This document shows positions 19,429 through 21,578 of a DNA stretch of 21,578 nt, piece after piece. The position numbers and the translations under genes were made by a program. This stretch comes from Ministeria vibrans ATCC 50519 (lineage: Eukaryota > Opisthokonta > Filasterea). Under the pieces are notes generated by a model that was given only the letters and a program-made list of their open reading frames with translations, was not told the DNA's origin and searched no databases. Position 1 is the first letter of the stretch; each line of letters starts with the position of its first letter. The stretch is from positions 111,879 through 133,456 of the forward strand of contig CALSCP010000486.1 of NCBI GenBank assembly GCA_943704425.1, read 5' to 3'.

Positions 19429-21056
19429 TCAATGGCCAAGGGGGTTGCGAAACCAGCTGCGGAGGAGCTCATCGTAGCGCAGCGTCGGGTGCTGTCCTAC
19501 AAACTGCAGGAAGGCCTGGAGGCCCTGGCGACGCTTCTCGAGGAAGCCCTGGCGGAACTTACCAATGATGCGCTTCTCGGGGAGAGTGGGCAGCTCGAGA
19601 GCCAGTTCGGGGTAGCGTTTGACGACGTCATCGCGGAAGACGACAAAGTCGTTGTACCGCCGCAGTACAACCAGTTCGGTTTTCTGTGAAAAGTATGAGT
19701 GAGTGAGTGAGTGAGTGAGCGAGTAGGTGAGAGTGGGCATGTGCGTGTGAGACTACGACAGAGCACTGTAACTGTACGCAAGAGCGTAAAGTGAAGAGAG
19801 TTCGAGAGAGGGACTCTCAATTGATTGAGGCAAATTTTTGAGGTGGTTACGTCTGCTCTGGTGGCAACACACTCAAACTCGCTGTAAGCATTGAGTCCTG
19901 TGCCGACAGTGCGGACACGGGCAATGCGGATGGCAACGGCAAAGGCCTGTGCGGGCGGGAGGGGCTGTGGGTTGTAGCTGTCGGTGCTGTTGGAGCGGAG
20001 GGGGCGTGTGTGAGCAGCGCGACGGGTAGTGGCAAGGCCGGCGACCATCTCACGACGGGTGAGTTCGACGGCGGCGGGGGAGCTCATGCCGGCAGGGGAT
20101 GGAGCTTGGAAGAGCTGACGGCGCACAGAAGAGGTGGTGGGGGGAGGGGAGCGGGAGAGGATGGGGCTCAGGGGGGAGGGGAGACTACTGTTGGAGAAGG
20201 AGGAGGATGTAGGACGGGGAGTGCTGGTGAAGGAGGGAGGGTGGGCGTTGGGGGAGAGTGTCACTGCTGCTGAGGATGTGGTGGTGGATGCTACAGTGGC
20301 TGTTGAGAGGACAGGGGGTGTTGATGTGGCGGTGACGGTGGCGGTGGTCGTGGAAGGGGACGGAGCAGTGGCGGAGGCGAAGGAGGTGACGGAAGCGGAG
20401 GAGACAGTGGAAGTGTCTGTGAGGAGTGGCTGCAGCGTGTGCTTGTCGGTGTCACTGCTACCGGCAATAAGACGGCGCACCGAAAGAGCACTGGCACGCA
20501 TAGCAGAGGTGCGTGCGTGACGGCCTTTGTGGCGGTGGCGCAGTGCGTCGTTGTTTGCGCCAACAAAGTACTCGTACTCAGTCACAGTGCTCGAGCGTCC
20601 AAACCTTTCGCCAAGCAAAGCATCGTGTTCACCACGCGCTGTCATTGCCAGTGTCTCAGCAAGAAGACGACGTGAAGGCGAGCTTGATTGACGTAGCAAA
20701 GCCGTTGAGCGTCTCAAAAGCGTTTCAATTTGCGTGTCAAGCTGAAAGTCTTTAGAAATGTGTGTCAATAAAAAACAGAGAGGAGAGGAGAGGAGAAAGA
20801 AACAAAGTGTTAAAAAGAGAAGCAAAACAAAGTGTGGGAGAACAAACAAAGAGAGATTCAAACGGCTGTTGCTATCGTTGTTGGTGAGGGGATGTTATTT
20901 TACGTTGTCGAGGGATGAGGGCTTCGCAGAGGCGCGTCTCCTCCAAGGGATCTAGCAAGAGTGCGTCCATGTCCCCCTCTATCCTCTCGAGCACACTGAT
21001 TTCGTAGGCGATGGCCGCAATCAGACTTGCGCGGATCTTTTGTCGTTCTTCTAACC
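19429..21056 (-). CDS. PX-domain protein (sorting-nexin-like), 5' end unresolved
   Basis: Exons seen on the minus strand are 21056-20904, 20749-19851 and 19683-19429. Introns are 154 bp (20903-20750, GTAAAA...TAAAG) and 167 bp (19850-19684, GTAACC...CACAG). The reading frame joins cleanly to give 434 visible residues. The C-terminal part (about 320-430) is a PX domain: FAVAIRIARV strand, RRYNDF (phosphoinositide-contacting Arg), LPTLPEK (the proline loop) and FLEKRRQGLQAFL (second basic contact). PX domains bind PI3P on endosomal membranes, so a role in membrane traffic is likely. The N-terminal about 100 residues are predicted helical (IAAIAYEISVLERIEG, then LDTQIETLLRRSTALLRQ) and I do not recognise them. 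Between them lie about 150 residues rich in Ser, Thr and Pro. The first exon shown starts at a TAG acceptor (21058-21057). An alternative is a start at an in-frame ATG near 21104 without that intron. Confidence 0.8.
19696..19719 (-). repeat. (CTCA)6 tetranucleotide repeat in last PX intron
   Basis: Six TGAG units on the plus strand read as CTCA on the coding strand, just upstream of the CACAG acceptor at 19685-19684. They form its polypyrimidine-like tract. Confidence 0.9.
20139..20181 (+). other. Guanine-run cluster, G-quadruplex candidate
   Basis: The plus strand has runs G6-A-G4-AGC-G3-AGAGGAT-G4 (loops 1, 3 and 7) followed by CTCA-G6-A-G4. This satisfies the usual G3+N1-7 pattern. It lies in the template strand of the Ser/Pro-coding part of the PX gene, so it may simply reflect Pro/Ser codons. 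Confidence 0.4.
20788..20809. repeat. 22 bp direct repeat, copy 1 (inside PX intron)
   Basis: The 22-mer beginning GAGAGGAGAAAG and ending ACAAAGTG occurs identically at 21132-21153. This copy sits inside the 154 bp intron, and the other lies in the GA-repeat region upstream of the next exon. Both are flanked by GA-rich DNA. Confidence 0.8.
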
Positions 21057-21131
21057 CTACACAAAGAGCACAGTCAAGAAAGGCATCTGGACACACACGC
21101 ATACATAGAGGAGAGAGAGAGAGGAGAGAGA

Positions 21132-21153
21132 GAGAGGAGAAAGAAACAAAGTG
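21132..21153. repeat. 22 bp direct repeat, copy 2
   Basis: Identical to 20788-20809. It interrupts the GA tract and lies upstream (in the minus-strand sense) of the first visible PX exon, in a probable intron or 5' UTR. Confidence 0.8.
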
Positions 21154-21223
21154 ATAGAGAGAGAGAGAGGAGAGAGAGAGAGGAGAGAGAGAGAGGAGAG
21201 AGAGAGAGGAGAGAGAGAGAAAG

Positions 21224-21294
<71 letters not shown>

Positions 21295-21298
<4 letters not shown>

Positions 21299-21487
21299 AA
21301 GAGTTCAAGAGTTCAAGAGAGAGAGAGAGAGAGTTCAAGAGTTCAAGAGTTCAAGAGTTCAAGAGAGAGAGTTCAAGAGTTCAAGAGAGAGAGAGAGAGA
21401 GTTCAAGAGTTCAAGAGAGAGTTCAAGAGAGAGAGAGAGAGTTCAAGAGTTCAAGAGTTCAAGAGTTCAAGAGTTCAAGAGAGAGTT

Positions 21488-21492
<5 letters not shown>
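21295..21492. repeat. GTTCAAGA octamer minisatellite within the GA tract
   Basis: Eighteen copies of TTCAAG occur in clusters of up to five, spaced 8 nt inside a cluster and separated by short GA runs. The pattern suggests slippage between GA and GTTCAAGA units. Confidence 0.9.

Positions 21493-21578
<86 letters not shown>

Larger units (their letters stand above)
21107..21578. repeat. Compound GA-rich satellite running to the window end
   Basis: About 470 bp are nearly pure purine on the plus strand. The first part (to about 21240) shows GA runs broken by GG at roughly 14-nt spacing; then come pure GA runs, a GTTCAAGA section and a final uninterrupted GA run from about 21493. On the PX coding strand this is a CT tract, either an intron or the 5' flank. 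Apart from the 22 bp repeat at 21132-21153, I see no gene in it. Confidence 0.95.

Noticed and set aside
20010-20520. Plus-strand Gly/Glu/Val-rich frames in the PX gene region
   Set aside because: They are antisense to the Ser/Thr/Pro-rich linker exon, which connects by splicing to a clear PX domain.
21107-21300. Minus-strand frame with a Ser-Leu repeat as an N-terminal extension of the PX protein
   Set aside because: It is a translation of the CT microsatellite; a TAG acceptor at 21058-21057 gives a more plausible exon start.
21295-21492. GTTCAAGA repeats as heat-shock elements or telomere repeats
   Set aside because: Heat-shock elements need inverted GAA/TTC units at 5 bp steps; here the period is 8. 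The unit is not a known telomere repeat and lies within a GA tract.
1-21578. Bacterial-type features: CRISPR arrays, insertion sequences, operons, Shine-Dalgarno sites, tRNA or rRNA genes
   Set aside because: None are seen; the window is intron-containing eukaryotic DNA, and the repeats are microsatellites without spacer structure.

Overview
This window is nuclear DNA from an intron-containing unicellular eukaryote (protist). The genes carry GT-AG introns of 49-167 bp with pyrimidine-rich 3' ends. Start codons lack Shine-Dalgarno context, coding DNA is fairly GC-rich, and the non-coding DNA is full of microsatellites (CA, GT, CTCA, GA, poly-T). The protein families are purely eukaryotic: a KHDC4-type KH protein, an FKBP, an RNF213/mysterin-class AAA+ giant protein and a PX protein. 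I cannot name the lineage from the sequence alone.

Five genes lie in strict strand alternation. (1) 5-931, minus strand: a short KHDC4-like KH protein with a poly-Q/Pro tail. (2) 1105-1560, plus strand: an FKBP12-type prolyl isomerase with one intron. (3) 1599-2813, minus strand: a 369-residue protein that joins a RING-like zinc finger, a ubiquitin-like domain and a TerD domain. (4) 3165-19234, plus strand: an RNF213-like protein of 5255 residues in five exons, the last being 14,257 nt without interruption. (5) 19429-about 21056, minus strand: a protein with a C-terminal PX domain and a long Ser/Thr/Pro-rich middle; its 5' end is not resolved. From about 21107 to the window end the DNA is a compound GA / GTTCAAGA repeat.

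The most interesting part is the head-to-head pair of genes 3 and 4, which share a 351 bp intergenic region. The giant protein keeps the RNF213 signature: a dynein-like AAA core with two intact ATPase sites and a C-terminal RZ finger. I find no RING in it anywhere, and its RZ finger has lost the usual zinc-ligand histidine while gaining a cysteine two residues earlier. The neighbouring divergent gene encodes a RING-like finger fused to ubiquitin-like and TerD (stress-response) domains. A shared ubiquitin-type pathway in which a RING factor is encoded beside a RING-less RNF213 is an inference, but it can be tested.

All gene models were built by eye from splice consensus, frame continuity and protein-family resemblance. 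No alignment or transcript evidence was available.
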